A stretch of 18,913 nucleotides of DNA, taken from contig CAYPJO010000040.1 in the NCBI GenBank assembly GCA_964411065.1, forward strand, positions 1-18,913, read 5' to 3'. This document shows, in pieces, positions 1-6,972 of the stretch (its first letter is position 1; every line of letters begins with the position of its first letter). The stretch comes from DYHD01 sp964411065 (GTDB lineage: Bacteria; Nitrospirota; Thermodesulfovibrionia; Thermodesulfovibrionales; Dissulfurispiraceae). Below the pieces are notes generated by a model. That model was not told the DNA's origin. It searched no databases and was given only the letters and a program-made list of their open reading frames with translations. Made by a program: the position numbers and the translations under genes.

Positions 1-460
1 CTGCAGTGGCACCAGTATTTCTCAATAAAGCAGAAACACTCCATTTTCTTCCCTGTTGTTTCTCTTTCTCTAAGACATCAGCGAAATCTTTTGGTACAAG
101 AAGATTGTAGAAGGCAGGCATTTCATCGGTCATATAAAAGATATAGGGTCTCTTCCCAGTTTCTTTATCCACTTCTGCATCAAGCCTTGCTGCTCTCACT
201 TTCTCGTCTGTCCAAACCTCAATATATACTGGTTTTCCCTCTGGCACTGTACCTGTTACAATAACTGTTCCACCATTTTTTAACTGCTTTTTATCTATAT
301 GAATAGTAACCTCTGTTTTTGGAGTGATCTCCTCCTTGACATGTTGAGGTTGAGCAGATTGGCTTTCTTTTTGGCTCTGGGCAGTGGCAACGGAGAGGTT
401 TCCTATTACCAATAGAGATAGGATACCTATCCATAGAATCAATAAAAATTTTCTACTCAT
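1..460 (-). CDS. Exported protein of unknown function (3' end outside window)
   Basis: I do not recognise this protein. The visible 153 residues begin with a typical signal peptide (basic MSRK, then a hydrophobic stretch to about residue 24, ending in a VATAQ-like cleavage region). A short Gln/Ser/Lys-rich linker follows, then a soluble domain beginning near residue 50 with beta-strand-like stretches (TEVTIHIDKKQL, GGTVIVTGTV, VYIEVWTDEKV). The ATG at 458-460 is preceded by a perfect AAGGAGGT ribosome binding site six bases upstream, so the start is secure. It lies downstream of the PhnD-like gene on the same strand, separated only by a short gap with a stem-loop, so the two are probably cotranscribed and both act outside the cytoplasm. 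The C-terminus is cut off by the window edge, so family and length cannot be judged. Confidence 0.75.
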   Translation of the reverse strand, partial: MSRKFLLILWIGILSLLVIGNLSVATAQSQKESQSAQPQHVKEEITPKTEVTIHIDKKQLKNGGTVIVTGTVPEGKPVYIEVWTDEKVRAARLDAEVDKETGKRPYIFYMTDEMPAFYNLLVPKDFADVLEKEKQQGRKWSVSALLRNTGATA

Positions 461-483
461 TTACATACCTCCTTTTATTTCAT

Positions 484-512
484 AATGGCAAGCTTTCTTC
501 ATGCTTGCCATT
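484..512 (-). promoter_or_regulatory. Intercistronic stem-loop
   Basis: A perfect 10-bp inverted repeat (arms 484-493 and 503-512, stem AATGGCAAGC) has a 9-base loop. It lies between the stop of the PhnD-like gene and the ribosome binding site of the next exported-protein gene. On the minus strand the stem is followed by ATGAAATAAA rather than a T-run, so it is not a standard intrinsic terminator. It more likely protects the upstream mRNA 3' end or partly attenuates readthrough, as is common downstream of abundant binding-protein genes. The structure is seen in the sequence; the role is inferred. Confidence 0.55.
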
Positions 513-522
513 TCTTCATGAT

Positions 523-1359
523 TTAATATGCACCTGCTGCTTTTGCAGCTTCTATCATGATATCGAAATCTTTATCTGCTGCAGCGACAAAACCATCTGT
601 TCTGGCTGAAGCAAGTACCTTAATTGATTGAAGATCTCCAGGTTTAAGTTTAAGAATTGCATTCTTAATTTTTGTTACCATAGCGGGATCCATTTTTTTA
701 GCTGTAAATATTACCCAGTTTGGAATCGGATCACTCTTTCCAAGCCTCCTAAATTTATCTCCCCCAACTTTCAGCTTTTCTACATCATCATCTCTTAAAA
801 ATCCTGCATCGGCCTTTCCAGCAAGAACAGCTTCTGCTACTTGATCACGTTTCTTTTCAAAAATTATTTTTACATCATCTTTTTTAAGCTTTGCTTTCTG
901 TAGCATAAGCATCTGCACAAGATAGGCACCAGCTGAACCAGGATCAGTGGCTGCTATTGTTTTTCCTTTAAGATCTGCAATTGACTTTATGGGGCTGTCT
1001 TTTTTAACAATTATTGTTCCGTAGAGTTTTGTTCCAATTTCTGGTTCCGACGCAATACCAATAGGCTGCGCATCCTTTAATGCTTTTTTTACTACAACAT
1101 AAAGATAAGGATTGGTATAAGCAATATCATAGGCTCCTGCTTTTGCTTCATTTGTCCATGTGTCAAAATCCTTAGGGACCACAAGCTTTACTTTTATACC
1201 CACTTCTTTCTCAAGATATTGAGCTAATGGAGTAAATCCCTCAATCATTTCCTTCTCTGAGAGTCTTGGAAGTAGACCCAATTTTAATTCAGTTGCAATC
1301 GATGTTAAAGGGATTAGTGTTATGCTTAAAACTAAAATCAATAGCAAAAGTCTCTTCAT
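523..1359 (-). CDS. PhnD-like periplasmic substrate-binding protein
   Basis: Periplasmic binding protein of the phosphate/phosphite/phosphonate ABC transporter family (PhnD/PtxB-like, Phosphonate-bd fold), 278 residues, a usual length. Residues 1-23 form a signal peptide (MKRLLLLILVLSITLIPLTS). The mature part starts with the family pattern LKLGLLPRLSEKEMIEGFTPLAQYLEK, followed by a YDIAYTNPYLYVV segment and an IADLKGKTIAATDPGSAGAYL segment that line the ligand cleft in this family. The ATG has a strong AAGGAGG site upstream. No permease or ATPase gene is visible next to it, so the ligand cannot be inferred; stand-alone members of this family also serve as sensors or partners of other exported proteins. 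The next gene downstream encodes another exported protein. Confidence 0.85.
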   Translation of the reverse strand: MKRLLLLILVLSITLIPLTSIATELKLGLLPRLSEKEMIEGFTPLAQYLEKEVGIKVKLVVPKDFDTWTNEAKAGAYDIAYTNPYLYVVVKKALKDAQPIGIASEPEIGTKLYGTIIVKKDSPIKSIADLKGKTIAATDPGSAGAYLVQMLMLQKAKLKKDDVKIIFEKKRDQVAEAVLAGKADAGFLRDDDVEKLKVGGDKFRRLGKSDPIPNWVIFTAKKMDPAMVTKIKNAILKLKPGDLQSIKVLASARTDGFVAAADKDFDIMIEAAKAAGAY

Positions 1360-2115
1360 TCTTTTTCCTCCTTGTTAGTTTTTAAAATCCTAAATTGTTA
1401 GCCTTAAAAGGCATAGAGTTTTAATAACCCTTTTGTGAAATGCCCAATTCTTTTTAGATACAGTTTGTTCAAGTCTTTAAACATTATTAATGATTAAAGC
1501 CTATGACTTTTTTGCTATCACCCCCCTTATTTGATGCCTCTGTTTAAATTCTCTTTTAGTAATTTTTTAGAATTGGTTGCTGGGTTAAGAGACAAATACC
1601 CATGAAAGTTGCATAAAAACTACGAGAAAGATTATTCAGTGTATACTTAGAAAAAGCGATAGCAATAATTTTGCCAACTGATAACTTATTGGAGTATATA
1701 AGGAAAAGCATATATTGGGTGAGCCATTAAGGACACCTTAGCAAAAATATTGTTCCATTTAGGACAATTTTATCAGGCTTTGATAATTTTTATAGTTTTT
1801 TTAATTTCACTTTACATTTTTATAGTCAAAATGATTTCATAGACCCTGAAAAGTTGAGATAACAATACAGATAGTCGACAGTATTAGAGAGGAACGTAGC
1901 AATCATAGGGATACGGTAAAAGGCCAGTTTTTGAAAGATGAGAGAATGGAGGGTATTTTCAGTCTTAATTTTTTTATCCGCAAATTAATGCTAAGGGCAT
2001 ATTTAAAAAAATTAATTCATGTAAGTAACAGGGTTAGCAATTGTAGCTTCACACATTTATATAATTAGGAATTAGGAATCAAATCCATAAAAATTCACAA
2101 AATGCCTTTTAAGAG
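1360..2115. other. Gene-free gap between the PhnD-like gene and miaA
   Basis: About 750 bp, AT-rich and with stops in all frames. I see no tRNA, rRNA or open frame worth calling. It must hold the promoter of the PhnD-like operon, but no convincing -35/-10 pair stands out. Two copies of a 12-base word, ATGCCTTTTAAG, flank the gap in inverted orientation: 1403-1414 on the minus strand and 2102-2113 on the plus strand. A short imperfect hairpin followed by TTTT (around 1751-1775) is weakly terminator-like. The stretch could be decayed former coding DNA, but I cannot identify what it was. Confidence 0.5.
1403..2113. repeat. 12-bp inverted repeat pair flanking the gap
   Basis: CTTAAAAGGCAT at 1403-1414 and its reverse complement ATGCCTTTTAAG at 2102-2113 sit at the two ends of the gene-free stretch, the right copy just beyond the miaA stop codon. 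The left copy lies inside a local palindrome (GCCTTAAAAGGC). The match is direct; whether it marks the ends of a decayed element or is chance in AT-rich DNA is open. Confidence 0.3.
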
Positions 2116-3084
2116 TCAAAAGAAGCCGTTGCCTAGAATTATTCCTTGGTCTTTCAGAGACCGAAAGATTTTATCCAAGATCTTTTTTGGTTCAAAAAGC
2201 CCACTTAGATCTATCCATTTAATGTTATCCTCCTTCTTGAACCAAGTTAACTGTCTTTTAGCATAATTTCTGCTCCTTTTCTTAATAAGTACTATAGCTT
2301 CTTCTAATGTTATTTCACCTTTTAAGTAAGAGATTAATTCTTTATAACCAATTGCTTGAAGGGCAGGCAGGTTATAAGGAAGATAATTGGGGGTCTGCTG
2401 TTGTATCATTGATAATACATTTTTTACCTCCTCTAACAAACCTTGGGCCATCATTCTGTCTACTCTTTCATCTATAATCTTATATAGCTCCTTTCTATCT
2501 CTTATTAGTCCTATTTTTAGGAAATCGAATTGTAAAGGTTTTGTAAAGGTTTTTTGTAATTCCGATATAGGTTTATGTTCCTTCAAGAAAACCTCTATCG
2601 CTCTTATTATCCTTCTGCTGTCATTAGGGGCAATCCTTTTTGCCGAGTCAGGATCTATCTTTGTTAAGTAGCTATAGAGCAGTCCTTCCTCTTTTGCTTC
2701 CATTGCTTTCAATTCTTCCCTTAATTTCCAATCTGCAGAAGGTCCTTCAAAAATACCTCTCGTCATAGCCTTAAAATAAAGACCAGTTCCCCCAACAACG
2801 ATGGGCACTCTGTCTTTTTTATGGATATTCTCAATTATTGGTTTAATTTTCTTTATATATTCACCTGTGCTGAAAAAATCCCATGGATTAACAATATCAA
2901 TCATATGGTGTTTAACAAACTGCCTTTCTTCATAAGAAGGCTTCGCAGTGCCTATATCCATGTATTTATAAATCTGCATTGAGTCTGAACTAATTATTTC
3001 AGTATTTAAAGTCTTAGCAAGCAATAGGGATGACATAGTCTTTCCTGTACCTGTTGGTCCTATAATAGCAATAACTTTTTTCAT
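2116..3084 (-). CDS. miaA: tRNA dimethylallyltransferase MiaA
   Basis: Transfers a dimethylallyl group from dimethylallyl diphosphate to N6 of A37 in tRNAs reading codons that start with U, giving i6A37, in the cytoplasm. The protein has 322 residues, normal for MiaA. It has the P-loop GPTGTGKT at residues 9-16, the SSDSMQIYKYMDIGTAKPS signature at about 32-50, VVGGTGLYFKAMTRG near residue 97, and the C-terminal KRSRNYAKRQLTWFKK segment typical of the family. The ATG at 3084 gives the usual MKKVIAIIGP start. No good Shine-Dalgarno precedes it, and a TATAAT lies only four bases upstream of the ATG, so a very short leader or a leaderless mRNA is possible. It is divergent from leuD, with 92 bp between them. 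Confidence 0.96.
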   Translation of the reverse strand: MKKVIAIIGPTGTGKTMSSLLLAKTLNTEIISSDSMQIYKYMDIGTAKPSYEERQFVKHHMIDIVNPWDFFSTGEYIKKIKPIIENIHKKDRVPIVVGGTGLYFKAMTRGIFEGPSADWKLREELKAMEAKEEGLLYSYLTKIDPDSAKRIAPNDSRRIIRAIEVFLKEHKPISELQKTFTKPLQFDFLKIGLIRDRKELYKIIDERVDRMMAQGLLEEVKNVLSMIQQQTPNYLPYNLPALQAIGYKELISYLKGEITLEEAIVLIKKRSRNYAKRQLTWFKKEDNIKWIDLSGLFEPKKILDKIFRSLKDQGIILGNGFF

Positions 3085-3121
3085 GGAAATTATATACCTA
3101 TTCTTAATATAATAATTAGCT

Positions 3122-3127
3122 TATAAT
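3122..3127 (+). promoter_or_regulatory. Possible -10 element of the leuD operon promoter
   Basis: A consensus TATAAT lies about 50 bases upstream of the leuD start in the 92-bp divergent gap with miaA. No good -35 hexamer is found at 16-18 bases; the nearest TTCTTA lies only 15 bases upstream. AT-rich background makes chance matches likely, so this is only a candidate for the promoter of the six-gene operon. Confidence 0.25.
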
Positions 3128-3176
3128 TTCTTGAAAGCTTTTGGCTATTTTAAAATAAAAAGAAGGGAAGAGTCAT

Positions 3177-3680
3177 ATGTTGATAAGAGGAAGAGTGTGG
3201 AAGTTTGGTGATAATATTGATACCGATGCGATAATTCCAGCAAGATATTTAAATACTTCAGATCCCAAAGAATTAGCTATGCATGTAATGGAAGATGCTG
3301 ATAGGGAGTTTCCTAAAAAGGTGAAACCAGGTGATCTTATTGTTGGAGGAAAAAACTTTGGCTGTGGATCTTCAAGAGAACATGCACCCATAGCAATCAA
3401 ATCTGCTGGAATTCAGGCAGTTATAGCGGAAAGCTTTGCAAGAATTTTTTATAGGAATTCTTTCAATATCGGGCTGCCAATCTTTGAGTCTTCTGATGCT
3501 TCTAAAAGGATCGATGAAGGAGATATCTTGGAGATTTACGCAGATAAGGGCATCATTAAGAATATAACTAAAAATGAGGAATATATTGTAAAACCAATTC
3601 CTTCTTTTATGCAAGAGCTAATATCGGTGGGTGGTCTAATAGAGTGGACTAAGAAAAGGTTAAGGGAGAGGAGAGTATGA
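3177..3680 (+). CDS. leuD: 3-isopropylmalate dehydratase small subunit LeuD
   Basis: Small (swivel) subunit of isopropylmalate isomerase, which with LeuC interconverts 2- and 3-isopropylmalate in leucine synthesis. At 167 residues it belongs to the short archaeal/thermophile-type LeuD group. The swivel signature GGKNFGCGSSREHAPIAIK spans about residues 57-75, followed by SFARIFYRNSFNIGLP. The substrate-loop position reads YLNT (residues 24-27). In related archaeal enzymes this loop helps separate isopropylmalate isomerase from homoaconitase, so the exact substrate is not proven by sequence. The large subunit leuC is not in this window, which is unusual because the two are normally adjacent; it must lie elsewhere. 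The ATG follows a GAAGGGAAGAG purine-rich site. The stop overlaps the leuB start by four bases. Confidence 0.92.
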   Translation: MLIRGRVWKFGDNIDTDAIIPARYLNTSDPKELAMHVMEDADREFPKKVKPGDLIVGGKNFGCGSSREHAPIAIKSAGIQAVIAESFARIFYRNSFNIGLPIFESSDASKRIDEGDILEIYADKGIIKNITKNEEYIVKPIPSFMQELISVGGLIEWTKKRLRERRV

Positions 3681-4753
3681 AGAAAGAGTTCAATATAGCT
3701 GTAATACCTGGCGATGGCACAGGACCAGAAGTAATTAAAGAAGGAGTTAAAGTTTTAACAGCGGCTTCATCTCTCTTTAATTTTAGGTTAAACTTTGAAT
3801 ACTTTGATTATGGTGGAGAGAGATATCTAAAAACTGGTGAAACACTGCCTGATGGTGCCATAGAAAAGCTTAAAAACTTCGATGCTATATACCTTGGAGC
3901 CATTGGACATCCTCAGGTAAAGGCTGGTATTTTGGAGAAAGGGATATTACTGAGATTAAGATTTGAACTGGATCAATACATAAACTTAAGACCCGTTAAG
4001 CTTTATCCAGGCGTGGAGTGCCCATTAAAGGATAAAACTCCTGCGGACATTGATTTTGTGGTGATAAGAGAGAATACCGAAGGGTTATATGTTGGCGCTG
4101 GTGGGTTTTTAAAAAAAGGCACTCCAGATGAAGTAGCAATCCAGGAATCTATTAATACAAGAAAAGGTGTGGAGCGTTGTATTAGATATGCCTTTGAATA
4201 CTGTAAAAAAAGAAATAAACAGAATAAACTAACCCTGGTGGGTAAAACAAATGTTCTAACCTATGCTTTCGATTTATGGGAGAGAGTTTTTTATGAAATT
4301 GCTAAGGAGTATCCAACTATAAAGGTCGATTATGCTCATGTTGATGCCGTTACAATGTGGTTTGTAAAAAATCCTGAATGGTTTGATGTTATAGTGACAG
4401 ATAACATGTTTGGAGATATAATCACTGATCTTGGTGCGATGATACAAGGAGGGATGGGAATTGCCGCTGGAGGCAATATTAATCCTGAAGGCGTCTCGAT
4501 GTTTGAACCCATTGGAGGTTCAGCTCCTAAATATGCTGGGAAAAATTTAATAAACCCTCTCGCGGCTATCTGCGCAGGCTCAATGATGCTTGAATTTCTT
4601 GGTGAAGACGCAGCAAGTAAAGCGGTAGAACAAGCAGTTAAGGAGGTCACAGGTAAACATCTCAAGAGTCTTGCTGCTGGTGAGATGGGCTATACTACCA
4701 CTGAGGTTGGAGATTTAGTTGTAGAATATTTAACAAAAAATAAAGAAATTTAA
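3677..4753 (+). CDS. leuB: 3-isopropylmalate dehydrogenase LeuB (NADP-type cofactor signature)
   Basis: Oxidatively decarboxylates 3-isopropylmalate to 2-oxoisocaproate in leucine synthesis. At 358 residues it is a normal length for the isocitrate/isopropylmalate dehydrogenase family. Visible motifs are IPGDGTGPEV (10-19), LRLRFELDQYINLRP (92-106), RENTEG (131-136), catalytic K190, and metal ligands D223, D247 and D251 in the VDAVTMWF and FGDIITDLGA segments. The cofactor loop reads EPIGGSAPKYAGKN (277-290). Classical NAD-type LeuB has His and Asp where this has Gly280 and Lys285; Lys-Tyr at 285-286 matches the pair that binds the NADP 2'-phosphate in NADP-isocitrate dehydrogenases. The RPVKLYPG..CPL stretch also resembles tartrate dehydrogenases, but the position between leuD and asd supports LeuB. 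It is translationally coupled to leuD by an ATGA overlap. Confidence 0.88.
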   Translation: MKKEFNIAVIPGDGTGPEVIKEGVKVLTAASSLFNFRLNFEYFDYGGERYLKTGETLPDGAIEKLKNFDAIYLGAIGHPQVKAGILEKGILLRLRFELDQYINLRPVKLYPGVECPLKDKTPADIDFVVIRENTEGLYVGAGGFLKKGTPDEVAIQESINTRKGVERCIRYAFEYCKKRNKQNKLTLVGKTNVLTYAFDLWERVFYEIAKEYPTIKVDYAHVDAVTMWFVKNPEWFDVIVTDNMFGDIITDLGAMIQGGMGIAAGGNINPEGVSMFEPIGGSAPKYAGKNLINPLAAICAGSMMLEFLGEDAASKAVEQAVKEVTGKHLKSLAAGEMGYTTTEVGDLVVEYLTKNKEI

Positions 4754-4768
4754 AAGAGGGATGGTTCT

Positions 4769-5791
4769 ATGTTGAGGAGAAAAGAAAAATATGTAGTTGC
4801 TGTTGTTGGAGCAACTGGAGCTGTCGGCAACGAAATGATTGAAGTTTTAGAGCAAAGAGACTTCCCTGTAGAGAAGATCAGGTTATTTGCTTCAGAAAAA
4901 TCCGAGGGCAAGACTTTGAAGTTTCAGGAGTCGGATATATCGGTAGAGACCTTGAAGGAGGATTCTTTTCAAGGAATAGACATAGCCCTGTTTTCAGCTG
5001 GAGCTGAGAGATCAAAGATTTGGGCTCCTATTGCTGCAAGATCAGGTTGTGTTGTAATCGATAATTCCAGTCAATGGAGAATGGATCCTGAAGTGCCCCT
5101 TGTGGTACCAGAAGTCAATGCTCATGATTTGAAATGGCATAAGGGTATTATTGCAAATCCCAACTGCTCAACAATACAGATGGTAGTTGTATTAAAACCT
5201 ATTCATGATGTCTTTAAAATTAAAAGAGTCGTCGTGACGACTTTCCAGTCTGTTTCAGGGACTGGGAAGAAAGCTATGGATGAACTTTTACAACAAACGG
5301 CTGATTTATTGAACTTTAAAGATATAAAGTGTAATGTTTATCCCCATCAGATAGCCTTCAATGTTTTACCCCATATTGATAAATTCCTTGAGAATGGTTA
5401 CACAAAAGAGGAGATGAAGATGGTAAATGAGACAAGGAAGATCATGGGAGACTACTCTATAAAGATTACTGCTACAACAGTTAGAGTCCCGGTTTTCAGA
5501 GGGCATTCTGAATCAATAAACATTGAAACGGAAAAAAAGATTACCCCTCAAGAAGTGAGGGAAATCCTTTCGAAGGCACCTGGAGTGATAGTTCTCGATG
5601 CAGTAGAAAAAAATATTTATCCCTTGCCTGTTGAAGTTGCAGGGAAAGATGAAGTTTATGTGGGAAGAATAAGAACAGATGAATCAACTGAGAATGGTAT
5701 AAACATGTGGGTGGTATCTGACAATCTAAGGAAAGGTGCTGCTCTCAATGCTGTTCAGATAGCAGAAGAATTAATAAAAATAGCAAATTAA
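4769..5791 (+). CDS. asd: Aspartate-semialdehyde dehydrogenase
   Basis: Reduces aspartyl-4-phosphate to aspartate 4-semialdehyde with NADPH, the branch point to methionine, threonine and lysine/diaminopimelate. At 340 residues it is a normal length. The nucleotide-binding motif VVGATGAVGNEM is at 12-23, the substrate region SSQWRMDPEVPLVVPEVN at 100-117, the catalytic cysteine C133 in NPNCST, Q160 in TTFQSVSG, and the catalytic histidine H246 in VPVFRGHSES. Fifteen bases separate it from leuB, with a GAGGGATGG-type site before the ATG. Directly upstream of metK, it links aspartate-family flux to methionine and SAM, although the intermediate methionine genes are not here. Confidence 0.96.
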   Translation: MLRRKEKYVVAVVGATGAVGNEMIEVLEQRDFPVEKIRLFASEKSEGKTLKFQESDISVETLKEDSFQGIDIALFSAGAERSKIWAPIAARSGCVVIDNSSQWRMDPEVPLVVPEVNAHDLKWHKGIIANPNCSTIQMVVVLKPIHDVFKIKRVVVTTFQSVSGTGKKAMDELLQQTADLLNFKDIKCNVYPHQIAFNVLPHIDKFLENGYTKEEMKMVNETRKIMGDYSIKITATTVRVPVFRGHSESINIETEKKITPQEVREILSKAPGVIVLDAVEKNIYPLPVEVAGKDEVYVGRIRTDESTENGINMWVVSDNLRKGAALNAVQIAEELIKIAN

Positions 5792-5804
5792 AGGAGAAAT
5801 TAAG

Positions 5805-6956
5805 ATGTCAGATAGGGATTTCTTTTTTACTTCAGAATCTGTCACAGAAGGTCATCCAGATAAAATAGCAGATCAGATATCTGATGCTATTCTTGATGCA
5901 ATACTTATGAAAGATAGTTATGCAAGGGTGGCTTGTGAGACCCTTGTAACAACAGGGCTTGCCTTTGTAGCTGGTGAAATAACTACTACTTGTTATGTTG
6001 ATATCCCTACCATCATCAGAGATACAATTAGGGACATAGGCTATACAAGGGCAAAATATGGTTTTGATTATGAAACCTGTGCTGTAATCACATCGATTCA
6101 TGAGCAATCTACTGATATTGCTTTAGGAGTGGACGTTGGTGGTGCAGGGGATCAAGGGTTGATGTTTGGTTTTGCCTGCGACGAAACTCCTGAGTTAATG
6201 CCAATGCCCATAATGCTTGCCCATAAGCTTGCCATGAGGCTTACAGAGGTTCGTAAAAAGGACATACTCGGCTATATAAGACCTGATGGCAAGACACAGG
6301 TTACAGTTCATTATAAAGATTTAAAACCTTATAAAGTTTCTACCATTGTAGTATCCTCTCAACACAGCCCTGATATTACCTTAAGAGAAATGAGAGAAGA
6401 TATTATAGAAAAGGTAATAAAACCAGTGATACCACCAGAATTACTCGATGAAGAGCATGTCATTTATCATATTAATCCTACGGGGAGATTTGTTATAGGA
6501 GGTCCCATGGGGGATACCGGGTTAACAGGGAGGAAGATAATTGTAGATACCTACGGAGGAATTGGCAGGCATGGTGGAGGGTGCTTTTCTGGAAAAGATC
6601 CAACAAAGGTTGATAGATCTGGCTCCTATATGGCCCGTTATATAGCTAAGAATATTGTTGCATCTGGCATTGCAAGTAGGGTAGAGGTTCAGATAGCCTA
6701 TGCTATTGGCATAGCAGAGCCGGTCTCTCTATTTATTGATACTTACGGAACGGGTAAAATTCCTGATAACAAAATAATAGAAATTATTAGAAAAAACTTC
6801 AATCTCACTCCTAAGGGGATTATTGACTATCTTCAATTAAGAAGACCCATTTATAAGAAAACTGCTGCTTATGGCCATTTTGGTAGAAATGATGAAGATT
6901 TTACCTGGGAAAAGACGGATGTAGCAGAGTTTTTAAGAAGTGAAGCTGGATTGTAA
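5805..6956 (+). CDS. metK: S-adenosylmethionine synthetase
   Basis: Makes S-adenosylmethionine from methionine and ATP in the cytoplasm; usually a tetramer. At 383 residues it is the standard bacterial length. Signatures are FTSESVTEGHPDKIADQISD (8-27, with H17 and D19 at the active site), the GGAGDQGLMFGFACDET segment at 112-127, the GGPMGDTGLTGRK segment, and GGGCFSGKDPTKVDRSGSY containing the methionine/phosphate-binding lysine region. The ATG has an AAAGGAGA site. It starts 13 bases after asd and is followed 16 bases later by ahcY, so synthesis of SAM and removal of its by-product S-adenosylhomocysteine are coexpressed. I saw no SAM riboswitch in the leader, so any regulation is at the operon promoter. 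Confidence 0.98.
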   Translation: MSDRDFFFTSESVTEGHPDKIADQISDAILDAILMKDSYARVACETLVTTGLAFVAGEITTTCYVDIPTIIRDTIRDIGYTRAKYGFDYETCAVITSIHEQSTDIALGVDVGGAGDQGLMFGFACDETPELMPMPIMLAHKLAMRLTEVRKKDILGYIRPDGKTQVTVHYKDLKPYKVSTIVVSSQHSPDITLREMREDIIEKVIKPVIPPELLDEEHVIYHINPTGRFVIGGPMGDTGLTGRKIIVDTYGGIGRHGGGCFSGKDPTKVDRSGSYMARYIAKNIVASGIASRVEVQIAYAIGIAEPVSLFIDTYGTGKIPDNKIIEIIRKNFNLTPKGIIDYLQLRRPIYKKTAAYGHFGRNDEDFTWEKTDVAEFLRSEAGL

Positions 6957-6972
6957 AAGTTAAGGAGGCAAG

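Noticed and set aside
1..6. PstI site at the window start as a cloning junction
   Set aside because: The reading frame of the exported protein continues through it normally; a six-base match at the edge means nothing by itself.
1719..1726. GGTGAGCC shared with the transposase start at 18671-18678, as evidence of a second element copy
   Set aside because: Only eight bases match and the surrounding sequence differs, so it is not evidence of a second copy.
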